DNA of 64,000 nucleotides, from contig CM060083.1 in assembly GCA_030533445.1 (NCBI GenBank), positions 29,451,166 to 29,515,165 of the forward strand, in the 5' to 3' direction. How positions within the stretch are numbered: position 1 is the stretch's first letter; each line of letters opens with the position of its first letter. Of the stretch, positions 35,959 through 50,790 are shown one piece after another. The notes under the pieces are model-generated. The model ran no database searches. It was not told the DNA's origin and saw nothing but the letters and a program-made list of their open reading frames with translations. The DNA comes from Cyprinodon diabolis (taxonomy: Eukaryota > Chordata > Actinopteri > Cyprinodontiformes > Cyprinodontidae). A program made the translations under genes and the position numbers.

Positions 35959-38900
35959 GTCAGAAGTGGTGAGAGTCTGAAAATATTGATGCATCATAAA
36001 GAGAACATTTCAGCAGTAAATGTAAACAGTTTCTTAGGATCTATTGTTACATGACAATCTATCATATTCAAATTAGACAAATGATTTTTAATTTCTGTTT
36101 TTTTTTTTTATATCTAATTGTCTCTGTTTCAATTTTCTTAAAATTAAACAGCGACTACAGAATAATTTTATTTTGTCTGTAGGAACATATATCATGGATA
36201 AGCATGGCTAAATATCAGTCGCCCAACATTTTTGTTCTAGAGAACCTTATCCTAGGTGTAGGGTTTCTAAAAGGCTTCTGACAGGAAAAAAACAAAGCGA
36301 TTATGTTATACGTTATTCAGCCTCCCTGTCATGCCCTTTTACTTTTGCTTTCTCCTTCTATCTCAGAGGCATAAACAGCGGCAGATATACCTCAGCATGT
36401 TGTAGATATGTTGTGCGAGTTTTTGGTAATGTATTTTAGTAATGTTTATCATTTAAAATGCATTACGATAACTATACAGTCTGCTGTCAGAACTGCTTAT
36501 ATATAAAATTTGGTGCAAATGTGGAGCCAAACACCACACAATAATGGCATTTATACTTTTTCATTATTATTATTGTCATTTCTTTTATGGGAAAATAGTT
36601 GAAATACCAAAGTAGTCCCAACAGCCTTTAGGGATTTAAAATATCAGCAGCTATTAATACAACAAACCACCGTCTTATCATGGAACCATTCATGAGGTAA
36701 TATACCTTGTGATCCCCTTAGTGAGTCTGTTGGGCTAATTGCATTAAAGATGGCTGAACTGCAGACGTGTGCAAAGTACCTTTACTCAAAAACAAGGGAT
36801 AAATGTGAGGATACATTTTTCTTTAAATGAATGTTTTTTTCTTAATAAAATGATCTACAAACCGCTAATAAACTGTCAACGATGAAAGATCAGTCAAGTG
36901 GCTGTGAGCTGCATAGGAATTAGAAAAAGAATCAAATATGGCTAGTATGGCATGAGTTTACCACCCTTTGCCTAAATGGTCACAGTTCAGGGCTGATCAA
37001 CCAGAAGATGGGTCGGATCCAGTTATTTGGTTTGCTCTCTCTTGTTTTAACATTCTGATTTGGTGCAAAACAGTAAGAGAATAACTTTACCATAATGAAA
37101 AAGGGTTAAAAATAGTCAAAACAGTGGACACAATGCCCGGATGGAGATAAGTATCTATCTCCTTGATAATACCCTAGCATCCATTGCTGACATTTGCACA
37201 AAACAACAACACTCAACTAAACCTAAGTGCATGCAGGAATTAAATTTGGAAGTTATTGTTTCTCAATCTATTCTGATGTTAAAACGAAGTCAAACTGTTT
37301 GGCCTGAAAAAAGTATTAGAGATATTTAAGAGTTCATCCACAAACCATGGACCTTTGCCAGAGGTGAGGAGGGTCACACATCCTCAATTCCTGTGGACAG
37401 CAGGGCATTATCTCTGCCCCAGATCTAAATACCCACATCTCACTGAACCTCTAACAAACCAAAGACCGCCCAGAGTCAGAACTTCTCCATTTCAACTGAC
37501 TCACAGCAGCACTGTCATGTTTACACTGCGTCTATTCTGACCTGTGCACTTGTGTATGTTTTTTTAGTACGTTTCTCTGATTCTTCTCTCCGCCTGCCCC
37601 CCCATCGCCCAACTAAAGCCAAGGCAGCAGTGCTGGTTAAGAGCTTTGTGTATCCCATTAGGATGATGAAGAGGCCTTTCATCAGTCCGCTCCCTCCGGC
37701 CCAGCGCTGACAGGAGCTTTACCTCGACAAGCCTCTCAAACACAGGGCTCGAAATGAGACAGCATCCAGCAAAGAGGTCTGCAGGCGGCCCTGATAAACA
37801 ATCACAGCTGCCCACGCAAACAATCGCACACTCACACACAGTCTGGGCCTAGAAAAAAAGGTTAAAACTAGAACATTTCGCCGTCAACTTTTCACCAGCA
37901 ATTTTCTATGCACCTCCAGCAACTGGAGCTCATGTATAAGAAAAATAGACATGATGAGGCATGAATTCACTCATTCAGACTCTGAACTGGGATCTATTTT
38001 TAGTCACAACCACTGGAGGAGTGCAGGGTGAGCTTAGTCCAGATGGGTGAAGTCATTTTTCAAGAGTGGAGGAACAGGAACAAGTAGATGGAAAGTAAGG
38101 AAAAAGGAACGTATAAAGATCTAAGAACAGAGCCGCTGACTGAGATTGATTGATGGAGAACTGGGAACGGATGAGCCCCTGCAGCTAAGATGACCTGGAT
38201 TCTTCAGAACGCTATTGATTACCTAGGGATGAGAAGCTAAGAGAAAGAAAAATGCTTTTGGACAAGATAAAGGAGCTGAAAGACACACAAATCATAATAT
38301 TATAGGTACTTTACCTCAAAGCAAAACAAGTGAGATGAAATAAAACCACTGAAAGGGAACGATTGATGAAGGGAACTAGACTAAATGATCTAATGTATTT
38401 TACTGTTCTAGTGATGTAAACAATGTATGTGAGATACATGCAGGTTTAAAACCACAGAAACCCAATTCCACACACACACACCCACAACACAGAGGCCAAT
38501 CTCTCCCTGTGGTAGTCTGGATTATTAAGGTCCACCAGATTAACTCTCCTTAATCGCTTTTGAGAACTTTGACCTTAAAACTGATGCTGCCCAAAGATTT
38601 GCCAACAAGGAAGCACAACAAAATGAAAAACAGGAAGTGGTTCAAATCTGGGATTGGCTTCACATACATAAGCATTCTCATGATATCTGCAATATACCTG
38701 GCATTATCATCGAACCAGCTTAAATAAAAACAAGTGGATCATTTTACTTTATTCAAATGGGCGAACAGGGTTGATTACTTTGTAAAACAACCTCTAATGT
38801 TATCATGATTGTTATGTTTTTGAAAAAAAAAACGATTTGTTTGTGGCTAGTTTTAACATAAATAGAAAAATAATCTACTAACATAGTCTTAAAGTGGGGT

Positions 38901-39744
38901 TGTGTAGTGCAAATTTAGGTAATCAGTGTGTTAACGTCTCTTCCATCCATTGCCACTTTGCACCATTGCCAGTTTGATTATTTCAAACCTCCTTTTCATG
39001 ATAATTTGTACTGTTCATGATTTACAGATTAAAACTAAAAATCTACAACAGTCCTTTACAGAGTGCACTACTCTAACCCAATGACTCCTGATAATTGGTA
39101 ACCAAGCATAGGTGATGGATGGATGGATGGATGGATGGATGGATGGATGGATGGATGGATGGAGTATTTTGGTTTGATAAGGGGTCACTATATATTAGAA
39201 TCAATTAGATCTGATTGATCCAAACAGCAATCAGAACGGGAGCAGAAATAGTCACAATCTGAAAATCAATAATTATGTAAATTTGAAACAAAATTCTTTG
39301 TTTATATGAAATAAAAGTAGGTTAGGGAGAAATGACAATGCATGGATATGAGATAAAGGTAGGGCAATATGATCCAGAGCCATTAGCTGTGTTTACATCC
39401 AGACAATGATGTGGATTTGAAGCAAACTAAAAAAGTCGAAAAAATGAAAATGCAAACTAGAAGTGTTTTTGGTCATTGCAGCGAATTAACAAGAGTCCGT
39501 TATCCATTATCAGCCATGGATTTTGCCATTGAGATATCGACAGAGAAATGCGGTTCTAATGGGATGCTGGCAGAACAAAATAGCAGGTCAGTCTTGTTAG
39601 GTAAATAGTCGGTATGTTAGAACTTATTACAAAAATGTGTTTCCATCTCCCTTTTAGAGTTTTTATTTTGTACATTTATTTGAATTTTGCTGTTTTCATT
39701 AATCTATTCTAATATAATACTTAAAAATGTTCCAGGTTTCCTAT
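35959..39744. other. Noncoding intron sequence
   Basis: No gene is supported. The main repeat is the GGAT microsatellite at 39114-39163. Frames of about 60-90 codons here show no domain. Confidence 0.4.
39114..39163. repeat. (GGAT)n microsatellite
   Basis: About 12 uninterrupted copies of GGAT (plus strand). The complementary CCAT array at about 59324 has the opposite orientation. Confidence 0.98.
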
Positions 39745-39985
39745 AAGATGCTGTGGGATAATGGTGTTGAAAGCTGAACTAAAGTCCAGGAACAGCATTC
39801 GTACGTCGGTGTTCTTCTCTTACAGGTGTGCCAGGCTCAGTTTAAGAGCGGAGGAGATGGCATCTTCAGCGAAGCGGTTTTGTCGGTAGGCGAACTGGAA
39901 TGGGTCGAATATTGGGGGGAGACTGGAGACGGTGTGTTCTTTAACCAGCCTTTCGAAGCACTTCAGTGCAACAGGCCTGTAGTCA
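39745..39985 (-). pseudogene. LINE reverse-transcriptase fragment (N-terminal part)
   Basis: The minus-strand translation gives [20 protein letters not shown], then [20 protein letters not shown] and [18 protein letters not shown]. The latter holds the first catalytic aspartate region (FLDFSSAFN) of non-LTR retrotransposon reverse transcriptases. One in-frame TAA interrupts it before EKNTDVR. The fragment is short and lacks the rest of the enzyme, so it is a dead 5'-truncated or deleted copy. The wording resembles Rex1/L2-like fish LINEs; the exact family is uncertain. Confidence 0.82.
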
Positions 39986-42900
39986 TTTTAGCTCATAGTG
40001 TTTAATATTGTGTAGTTTTTAAGGGAATGTGGATTTTAGAGGATAATTTGAGAAGGATTTTTTTTAATCAAGTTTCACATTTTATGCGATAAGAAGAGGT
40101 GAACTCTAGACTCACCTTTTCTTTGTCTTGGTCTTAACTTGGTCTCAGCCCTTATAGGCTTTTCTCAGTCTCGATACACTGGTCTAGGACTTTGCTTGGT
40201 CTCAGGTTAGGTTGCCTTGACTACAGAACTAGTGTATATATTTCTCTCAGTACTATGAAGCACATTCAGCAGCTAAATGCGGACCTGTTTAATAGACTCC
40301 AAATCAAATAATAAACAAGTGACAGACGCGAGTGAAATTGAACTCTGTTTGCAGCTTCTCTCTAAATATGCATGAAGCTAAATTTTCACAGATAGTGAGG
40401 ATTTATCAGCTCTCCAGCATACTAAAGCTATTTTCTGCAGTTTAATAATCATGACCCAGTGTTTTATTAACTTCCTTCTCCAAACACTACTGGTCAGTTT
40501 GAGAAAGCTAAAAAAAAAAACATGAATAATAGCCATGGCTGCCTATTAAAAATTATTTTATTTATTTTTTTATCTGAAAAGCAGCTCTGGGAAAATTTTC
40601 TTCCCTTAAACCACAACAGCATCTTTCTAGAAAACTAGGTCTTTGTTCTCTTTGCAAAGCAGGTGATATATGTGCAATTTTTTTTATTTTCCAGAGGTGC
40701 TGCTCTTTAAGGACTCCCAGGCTTTATGAGTTATTAATATATGCCGTCTAGTGGAACCATAACAGAACCTTCTGCTGGGGATCTTTTTCACATTTTATCT
40801 TCCTGTGTTGTGCTGCTGGTGTATCCTCTTTCTGCAGAACGCCCCCGACCACATAACTCAACGACTATTCTTAACGGGGTGTTACAGTATTTAACGTCTC
40901 ACTTCCCAAAGATTTTCTCTTAATTCAACCAGTGCATGGAAATTGTTTTAAAAATAAAATAGAAATGTGTCAATGTTCACTTTTTTAATGTTTATGAATG
41001 AACTATTTCACACCTCTGATAATAAGTAAACTGCCAATGATGTAGGTGTCTCTCTATCTGTTTCTCTTTCTCTTATGATTCATAATTAATAAGAGTCATA
41101 TTTATATAAGTGAGATTGCACATTTAGATCATCACCTTTCTTAAGTGAGATAAAGCTTTCAGGTGGTTTTTTTGAGCCAAATGTGTGTTTCGATCGGAGA
41201 ATTCAACATTTTTGTAGAGCTATCAAATAATTTCCTTGTTCTCAAGCCTCAACCCAGCTCATGTTGTTCCTTTATATGGAAAAATAATAGGTTGGTATAA
41301 TGGCCACTTTTAATTTTCACTGTGTGACAACTGGAAAAAAAGACCAGGGCTAAGCACTTTACCGCCCTGCTTGAGGTTTTGGGAAATTTCCATGTCTTCC
41401 ACCCACCTCTCTGCAGTTTTGAGCTCTGCTTGATTTTTGTTCTTCTGTGGAAGCAACTATTTATGCAGAGATTGCAATCAGTAAGTATGTGTATCATTTT
41501 AATTTTTCTCCTTATCACGAATAGAAGAAAAAAAATGTTTACATTCTTTAGATTACTAAGCACTAGAAATACATAGAAAAATCGAATGGTTTCACAATGA
41601 ATGAGCTGGAATTGATGATCAGTCAGTCAGAAACTACAAAAAACAGATTTTTTTTTTTTTTTGGCCGTTAAACAACAAATTTGAATTTTACCAGGCTATG
41701 TAACACTCATAAATGCTGAAATCACTGACTGACGATGCTCATGCATTGCAATACTATCCATTTGTAATTGTAACACAGAGATTCCCAAAGTGTGCAGCTT
41801 GTGACCCATAAAATAATTATAAAAAACAATGCATTTGATAAAAGCTATTTTAAAATCTCTTTTTTAATGTGACTTTTTAAATATTTATTAAAATTTAGAG
41901 TCTTGTTGAGATTTTTAAAGTTCATTTTTAAGGCAATTCTTGGCAAAAAGTACCCCAGTTAGTTATTTAACATTTCTAATATTCACCATTATCATTTTTA
42001 GTTTAGTTTAATCACTGTAGAGACCCTATTACCAGCTGATTGAGGACCCCAAGTAGGATCAACGACCCCAACTTTAGGAGTAAGTGACGTACCATGTTAG
42101 ATTTAATCAACACAAAAATCAGGGTTCCACAGACTCTAAGAAATCCTCCATAATAATGCCAGAGTTCTCACATGGCATACTGCACATGTGCACAGGTAAG
42201 AATCAAATATTGCAGCAATGGCCCAATTATAACACTTCTTCTCCTGTTCCTCTAAATAGATGCCTTCCTCACCTCAACAGGCTGGATGCTTGAAACTGAA
42301 AGTGAAACTGACATCAGGCTAAATATTACAAACTCAAATTCCAACAGGACCGTACGAATTCCATAACCTTGTTGTAAACATACATGTACTATTCAGAACA
42401 GGAGCATATTAAAACAAACAGACTTACTTTCAAGCCTTTAATTGCCAAGAAGCTCCAGAAAATTCTTACATTTAAAACTGTGTAACACACCAGTGACCAT
42501 GACTGCAGAAAAAACAGGGAGAGAGCAGCTTGAAAAACGTTAGCATTACATGTTTAGTTATTTGTTGCCTTTAAAGTGGTTTAAATCTTTTCAAAGAAAG
42601 CTGCATTTTTCAGAGGCATGTTGATCCTTCAGTCAGGTTGCCACAAGCTGAAGTCAGATGTCAGCAGATAACAGGATGCTGAACAGCAAAGTTGTTCTGT
42701 TTAATTCCTGTGAAGAGCCATATTTGTCAGAACCTGCTGGATGTTGGCATTCTTTTACAGCTAAGATAAGGCGCTACTAATTGTCAAGGCAATACATAGA
42801 GTGATAGCTATTAGAAACGTTAAAAGTGCTAAAAAATTAACACAACTAGTTTTATTATTTGCACTAATCATGCAAAATATTCTAATTTCTAATATAAAAA

Positions 42901-45900
42901 GCTAAAATGGTTTCAAATTTCAACTGAGGTTTTAAGACTTGTTAAAACTTCATGATTAATACAAAATCAGAGCTTCTTTCTGTCCACTTTTACATATTAC
43001 TGACATTTTTCTTTTGAAGCAGTTATGCTTTCAATATATCCAGAAAGTACGAACTGAGTGATTGGAATGTGCATCTCTGATGCTACACCATGCAAATGTT
43101 ACTCTGTCTTGCACTTTACAGTATCCCCTCCTCTTTTCTAGTTAAGGATGAATTATAGAATCACACGGGGAGACAAGGACATAAGGTGCTGATTGTAATG
43201 TTACCCAGAGGCACTCTCTCAATGAGTTAGAAAGAGGGCTGTTTATGTTTTACTCTGTGTGCTTCATACCCTAGACAACAACATGCAGCTCAATTCAAAC
43301 ATATGAGACCTTGAGCATGTGAGTTCAAAGAAGAAAATATGGAGAAAAAGAGGTAAAGGTTCTATCTACTTTTCTTGTGGAGACGAAGAAAGGACATGGG
43401 ATGTTTATGCATTGAAGATAGCCTAAGCTGGATGCACCGTTCATCCGTTCGTTCCCTTCTTAAGGTTGGAGTGCATATTTCAGCTCCCTTTACATAAAGC
43501 AACTCAAACATGATGAGTTTAAGACAAAATGGTCTGATGAATCTCACACCAGATGAAATTGCCTCTTCTGCTCAGCTAACTCGCTCTTGTTTTCCTCTTC
43601 AACCCTTTAAATATACAGGTAACTTCACTTCATCATGATCATTTTGCTTCCTTGTGACTCTCCTTCCTTATTTGCGATCTTGATTGCTTTCAGTGTCTCC
43701 ACAGCCATTAAAAAGATTGGAGGCTGTGTAATGTATATTAATGTGTGTACCCTCAGAGTAGTTTAGTTGTATGCGCTGTTAATGCTTCAGTTGGAGGTTA
43801 GAAACGACTAAAGAGCATTTGGAGTTTTAATAAAACCTTAGTAAATTCAGTCAACTCTGTTAAAGTATCTATTAGCCAAAAAAAGGGAAGAAAAGTAAAA
43901 AATGACATTAAAATTTTTTTTTGGATTCATATTTAGATGATATTTATATCATCTCCACTTACAGCGATTTTATACATACTCAAAATTGTTCAGGGAGTCC
44001 TCATTTAAGACGACTGAGCTTCAAAAACAGGCATTAAACGCAGATGGTGTTTCAGCAATCTTGGAAATGCAGACTAAACATGACATCTGAATGTTAAACA
44101 GATGAGCATCTTTCTAGCAGCTTTAATACAGATGGAGCATCAGCTTTACCAGCATGAATAAACTCTTACTTTAAGTAGCAGAAAAATGTGTTTCACCACC
44201 ACTTCAGTAACAAACTCCTGTTGACTGCTTGATAAAGGCAGTAGTATAAATATGTCCTTTGTCTCTAAGGATGCAACCAATACAAATAAAATGGATGCAG
44301 CAGAGAACAGCACACTCTTCATCATTTCTATTTGATTGAACATGTTTCATATAAGAGGCACGGCTGTATTAGATGCTTTTATATTCTTTATCCAGTTCTG
44401 CAAGCCTGGGCTATCTAGGCCAGTGGTCAGCAGTTTTAATCAATTTTTCAAACACAGGAGCACTCCAGCAGCCAGGAAATCCCAGCAGGACAGTGGGGTA
44501 TGGACACAGCAATAATAATAACACAAAATATAATCTGAATTATGGTCTAAAGAGATTATGTCAAAATAATCCCCAGAATAAACACAAAAACAGGAAGGAT
44601 GGAAGGTTTCTTGTGAACAAGTGGAGGGATGGGAGAAGCGTCTCGTCTGCGTTTGGTGCTTTTATTCCCGGTTGTGGGGATTTGTGAGAAATTGTGTTTG
44701 ATTTGAGATTTGATGGTGTTTATTTTGAGAAACAGGGGTATATTTGGAGCCGAGACTTACTTTTAATAAAGAACAACAACATTCTGCTCCAACCAAAATG
44801 GATTCTTCGTGTATGGCTTTTAGGCTAAGTGCATAATTTTGAAACAAACTGTGTAACCATCATAAAAATATCCATTGATCACAAATGTGTAGCCAGTATA
44901 GTACCTCTATGTTTTGTAAAACTCTAATCTACCACAAAATATTTAAACTGCAGTTGTTTTAAACAAACTTTTGCAAATATTAAAAACGAATAAAAGTAAC
45001 TATGGAGTTCAATGTGTATTCAGCTAATATTAAAATACTAACAGTAACATCAGCCTGCTGTATTTTCTTATGAGAATCAATATCTTCCCCTACAGCAGTT
45101 GTTCAGGTTGAACTTGTTTGCTCTTTTAAATTATGCATTTCTGTTATCTTATCAAAGTCCTGCTTTCTCTTGCTCTCTGAATGGACCTAGATCTGAAAAC
45201 ATGGTGCAGGAAATATAGCTTTTATACAGCTTCAAGCGTCTCTCTACTTTCCCTGACTCAACTTTAAAAAAAAACCCTACAAATACTAAGTATTAGGGCT
45301 GTATGGTATAAGGAGAACATTAAGTATATTTTATAGTTTAGGTCAATTTTGGGATGATGACATAGTTTGCAATGATTGCAAACTTAGCTAAAACGCCTTC
45401 TCATTTTTCTAATTTAGGAATACTGCAAACATATATAAAAAAAACTATGAAACGTATTATTTTGATCTTAATCAGGTGATTTTCTTTGAAAAATATGACA
45501 AAAAAATAGGTAAAAGTTAAGACATGATCTGGATTTCTAGTAACTTGCAGTATTCTAACCCCATGCATAAAAAAATTCTTAATAGTTCACAATCAAGGCT
45601 ATCGTTATTTAAAGAAATAATAGTATTTCTTTCTCAATGTAACATTTTTATATAATTCAATCTTTCATGACTTCTGTCAAAATGCTGCTTACTGTGTTGT
45701 GTAATCTGTTAATTTGTATCATTGGCAGTGGGTGTTAATAGTGTTGTTTAGAGCTTTCAACACTTAAAGTCCAACCATCTGCTCTCTTCTCATCCTTAAC
45801 AACAAAAAAAGAATGTCTTTCAATTTATTCACTGTCTCCCACTAGAAGCTACTATAAACATCCAAGTTTGCAGCTCAAAGATTTAATTTTTGTTGATTTG

Positions 45901-46236
45901 CCACGTTTATGACAGGTCTCTGTTGCAGTCTCCCCTGTGCTGACTCCGTGTGGAAGGAGTTCAGGGATCAGAGAGTCACACCTCAGGGTCACTGACAGCT
46001 TTTCTGCTGAGCAGGCTTTTGTCCAGCAGCTGCATGCTCTCAGCCTATTCAGCAGCCCCGGCTGAGAGCAACAAGAGACCTCAGCCTATTGTCTGGCGCC
46101 AGATCTTTTTGAGCTGCAGAATAAGGTTCTCTTCATCTCAACAATTAAATCTCTATGAATGCAGGCAAATTTACAAAAGGAAAAAGACTTGTTTAACAAA
46201 GTTAGAGCTCTCTGTTAGCTCTCCTTGGTACACTGA
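39986..46236. other. Noncoding intron sequence
   Basis: A long AT-rich stretch with poly-T runs (for example 41649-41661). I recognise no exon and no clear mobile element. A segment starting tagggctgtatggtataagg at about 45296 faintly recalls hAT-like ends but has no partner. Confidence 0.4.
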
Positions 46237-46394
46237 GTCATACCCATTATAAACAAATGGACATTCAATTCTAAGAAATAGAATTTCTAAGCATATATTT
46301 CAGCAAGAGTTTATAGTCATACCCATTATAAACAAATGGACATTACATTCTAAGAAATAGAATTTCTAAGCATAGATTTCAGAAAGAGTTTATA
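46237..46394. repeat. 79-bp tandem duplication
   Basis: Two adjacent copies (46237-46315 and 46316-46394), each starting gtcatacccattataaacaa, differ at only a few positions. Each contains ttctaag twice. It looks like a fairly recent local duplication in noncoding DNA. Confidence 0.92.
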
Positions 46395-49300
46395 ATTGTT
46401 CAGGTACTAATACATTGGAACCTATAATGACCACAAGCCCATACAAATCAAACATAAAAAACAAAAATCTGATTGTAATAATTGCTTTTAAGCTTCAGGG
46501 AGACCGAGTGGAATCTAGAGTTATGGTATTACAGAAAAATATGTCAAGAAAACAAGGAAATTAAAAAGGAAAAGTCTTAAGAGCCAATCCCAAATATTAG
46601 ATCTTGGTGCAGAGGTTTCTAAATACACTGCATTAGAGCCTTGGACTAAAAGCAACCCCAGATTTATTTTATTTGTGTGAGATGTTTGATGTGTTTTGCA
46701 CATATGGCTTAGTCAGAAAAAAAGAAAAATCTTAGGTGAACAATGTTTAAAAATAAGAGTGCATCTGTGTGACTTTAAAAAACAAACTGTACACACTTTT
46801 TTGCTGATGAACGTAATCTGGGTTTTGCCTGAGACTTCAGCGCTTTTCATATGATGTGCATCAACAAAGTGGGAAAGACTTGCTGGTCTGTGGAGAAATA
46901 ATACTCATCAAGCATCAAAACATCTAATATGTGAAATAAAAATACAACAAAAAAATTTTTTTTAAAGTTCTGATTGTATGAGAGGCAAGCAGGCGAAAGC
47001 ATCGCCATCAAGCAGATTAAGAGAACTGAACTTAAATATTAGGAAAAAATGAATTATTCAGAAGATACATAGAAACAGGTAGCAGAACTCTTAACCTAGT
47101 GCTTCAGATAACAGCTCTGACTGAAGACATTGCTAGCTGAAGGAACATGTGGGTTTACTAAAGTGCAGATGTATGTATTGATTCTGATAAATGGCATCAT
47201 CATGGTGAGGACTACTTACATAAAACTTGACCTCACAGTCTTCTCATGATTAAGGTTATCATTATTGTCTTAGTGCTTTTTTTTAAACCAGTTTTTCCTT
47301 CCACTCAACTTCCCATTAATTTGCTTTAGAAGAGCTGTCTTAATTAAGCTTCTTAAGATTTCTGTATTAAAGATGAGATTTTGATGGATATGGGCTTCTA
47401 TTTTATTGAAATTATCTAAGAAAGTGACATTTTTATTTACAGTTTAAATTTAAAATGATTAAAAAGAAATTTGAAAGTAAATATTTCTGTGTGCAATTAA
47501 TTTATTGCTTAATTGAGTTTGATTTTCAAATGAATTGATTGAAATCAGCTTTCTAACATTTTAATAACTGGGGTGCAGCTGTTTGCCTTAATCTGTGGAA
47601 AACCATCTGAATGACAGCTAACTGGCCAAAAGGCCACTTAGGCAGAACCAGCTTTGTTCACTTAGCACTTGGGCTCGGTTTTGTTACATTTTAAATTCTT
47701 GCGGGTGAATATCAATAGGCTTTATTTACATTTGCCCGCTGCTGCAAGCCTGCCATAAGAAGCCATAAAGGAATTATATTGCAAGGACCAGTGGTGTTTC
47801 TAGAAAGTTAGCAGTTCCCAAAGTGTGAGCTAAATGTCTGATCATGCACACAAAATAGCCATATCACACTCAGTAAAAATGCCATCTGGAGGCATCAGCA
47901 CTTCTATGAGCAGAATTAAGTCAGAGTGCGGTGACTTTCTCATTTACAGTGCCTCCAAAGAGCCCCATTATTAACTTCCCAGAATGCAAATGTGCTTTGG
48001 GCCAATTAGCGGTTAAGTCACTACCAATGTAAGCCCATAAAAATCCACCCTTTCATGATCATTCAATAATATGACTCATGGGCAAGACTGGAACAGCAGC
48101 CTGTAAATGTGTCACGATTATGACTGTGCGTCTAAAACGAACGGCGGAGCGGTGCATTTCATTCCCACGGTGCTGGAGCTGAGCCATGCCTGTTAGTGTC
48201 AGGCCTTCTAATGAAATAAATGGACTTGTGATAGTACTTACCAGGCCTCTGTAGGTGGCAGGTAAAGACAACGGGTTCCACGGTGGATCAAAGACAGCTA
48301 AATGCTTCCTCCAATCAAGAGGCATTTAAAGTGAGAAGGGTGGGGGGTCTCCTTTTTTTTAATGTGTGTTGGTGGAGACAGGCGCCCTCATCCAGGATGT
48401 CTCTGTGTAATTACACGCCACAGAAGACCTTCATTCCTTTGCTCTTCACAGAGAGATGAAAGACAAGAGAGACAGGGGCATGTAATCGCCCCTCTGACTG
48501 AAAGAGGGGGAGAAGAGGTGAGGGACACTAAGAATAAGGGGACAAAAGAGGGTGAGTGCTGGTGGGGTTTTAATATACCTCCACTGTCTCTTGTTTACAC
48601 AGTCCCCACTGCCTAACACACACACACATACACACACACAGTTTCTCTTTGACAGAGGCTTTCATTATTCTCAGAGTTGCCTCGGGACAGATGTGTAAAT
48701 TGTTGTGCTAAAGTTAGACTCACAACTGAGAGCTTAAGACGGCAGGAGATTTACACACTCCACACTACTTCATCGCTGTCACTCAAAGAGGCATAGAGAA
48801 TGGACGCCTTGCAGAGCAGCACCGCAAACACACAAAGCTGACACAACTACGAATATGCATATGCAGGTAATGCAGGTTCGCAAAACAAAATATTCAAACT
48901 CCGGCACTGAAAAGCAGTGTGGGCGGAAGCTGACACTCACTCATAAATGTTCTCTTTCCCTCCACTACTCACAGTTTCCTAACCTGAATCCAACAAAAAG
49001 CCTCAATCATCTCATCACACCAAGCTTAGGAGCAGAAGTGAAGTCACAATACCATGCTGAGCCTTTGTGAAGTGTGATTTTTTGTTGTTGTTGTCACATG
49101 CCAGGGGTTTTCTTTTTTTTTTTTTCAGTGGGAATGAAATCGATTTGCTTCCTGAGGTTAAGAGGTGGAAACATTCTGACTCAGTATTAGATGTATTTAT
49201 TTACAACCCTTGTAATGATGCAGAAAAAAGCCCAAAAAAGCATTCAGTGTCAGCTTTCCAACAGGGAAATTTAAAGAAGAAAAAACTAAATAGTCTAATT

Positions 49301-50089
49301 TAAGATTAATTATTTATTGGGGGCAAAAAAAAAAAGGTAAAATGTACTTTTGACATACAGATGGGTCATTAGGGCACAGGACATTTGATTCTGTGTTTCT
49401 TCCATGGGCAGTGAGAACTTTGGAGAGTGCATTGCTCCATGAACCTTTAATTTCAGTTATTTGTTGGGTGGAGGGTTGTCCCATCATAATAAATCCATTT
49501 AGTAAAAGTAAAGTTTTGAATATCCACTTTTTTTAATTGTGAAATCCTGCTAGCGCAAATAAATGTTATTTTATTTAAGTCTTTTTTATTACATTAATTG
49601 AGGAAATTAATCAATGTGATCATTGCTGTAGGTCTTTCGTTGAAAGCGTGAAAGTACGTTAACCAGAGAAATATCAGTAAAATAAAAGAAACTGCTGTTT
49701 TAGAGCTATTATTCATGCATAGAGGAAACTTCCCACTTTCCGTGGGTTATTTACAAACACAGTAATAATAATTATGACAATCTTGCTTCAGCTGTAATCA
49801 TTTTATTTAAGGGAACCATTTTTTAATAAAATCTGAGTGTGGCTGCTGCATGTTTCAAGCGTCTCGTTTCAAGAGAGTGATTAGTACCATTTTTCATCCG
49901 ACACGAGCCCAGAGCAAATTCCAGTTTTTTTTCACAGGAGACAGAGTTGCCATGGAGTTGCATAATTACTTATCTATGTACAATCTGTTCATAATGTTTT
50001 CTTTCTCTATGAATTTCTGCCAAGAAATTGTGACAATCAACCATTTTGCCTTGACGTTTTGTCTCCTCCTTGTCAATAAATACTACAAT
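46395..50089. other. Noncoding intron sequence
   Basis: AT-rich with a CA-rich run at about 48619-48641. A stretch at about 47940-48060 is less AT-rich and could be conserved, without proof. No gene is supported. Confidence 0.4.
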
Positions 50090-50368
50090 TCTACCAGAAG
50101 TGTCAAGTTACTAAGTATAAATACTTTGTTACTATACTTAAGAAGTTGTTACTTATTTTTGGTATTTATACTTTACTTAAATATTTTTTCTTCTAAGAAC
50201 ATTTTACTTTTAATACCTACTTTTGAGCAAAAATATTCATTCTTTCTCATCCTTACTTTCTCAAAACTGGCAAATTACTTCCATACATGTCAGTAAGGAC
50301 ATGGCAGTCACAACCAAACAGGGAAAATCAAGAGAATGGAAGAGAATCTGTCTAGTTGGAGTTTCATT

Positions 50369-50411
<43 letters not shown>

Positions 50412-50790
50412 ATCTGATTTTTACACAAGTCATTCCCCTTTTATTGGATTTGAAATTTACATGTTGATTGTGTTTCAAGTTATATTTAAAATGCCATTTG
50501 TAACCTTAATGTTGTGAATATCAGAGCTCTAAAAACATTCAACTTCTTAAGCAGGACTTCTGTTCATATCAATCTATACTATCCTGTCTGAAATTTTAAT
50601 TTAAAAGAAAGCTAGACAAAGTCAGTATTTTCTATGGTATTTATACAGACACAGTGAAGTAAAGAGAAAAACTAACCTATTTTCTGTTTTTAAATGATGG
50701 CAAAATTTAAATTTTTACTTTTGTACTTAAATAAAATGAAGACTAGTACTTTTTAACTTTTACCTAAGTAAATGATTTTAATATGTACCA
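50090..50790. repeat. Possible decayed repeat rich in TTTACTT motifs, with (TA)n
   Basis: Both sides (about 50090-50230 and 50690-50790) are full of TACTT, TTTACTT and acttaagt-like motifs, as in a common fish repeat made of such runs. Between them lies a clean (TA)n microsatellite at 50372-50409. The ends cannot be placed and the call is tentative; only the microsatellite is certain. Confidence 0.35.
50372..50409. repeat. (TA)n microsatellite
   Basis: About 19 uninterrupted TA units, a typical intronic microsatellite. Confidence 0.97.

Noticed and set aside
45290..45380. tagggctgt start resembling an hAT-like end
   Set aside because: No inverted partner, no target duplication and no shared interior with the other copies.
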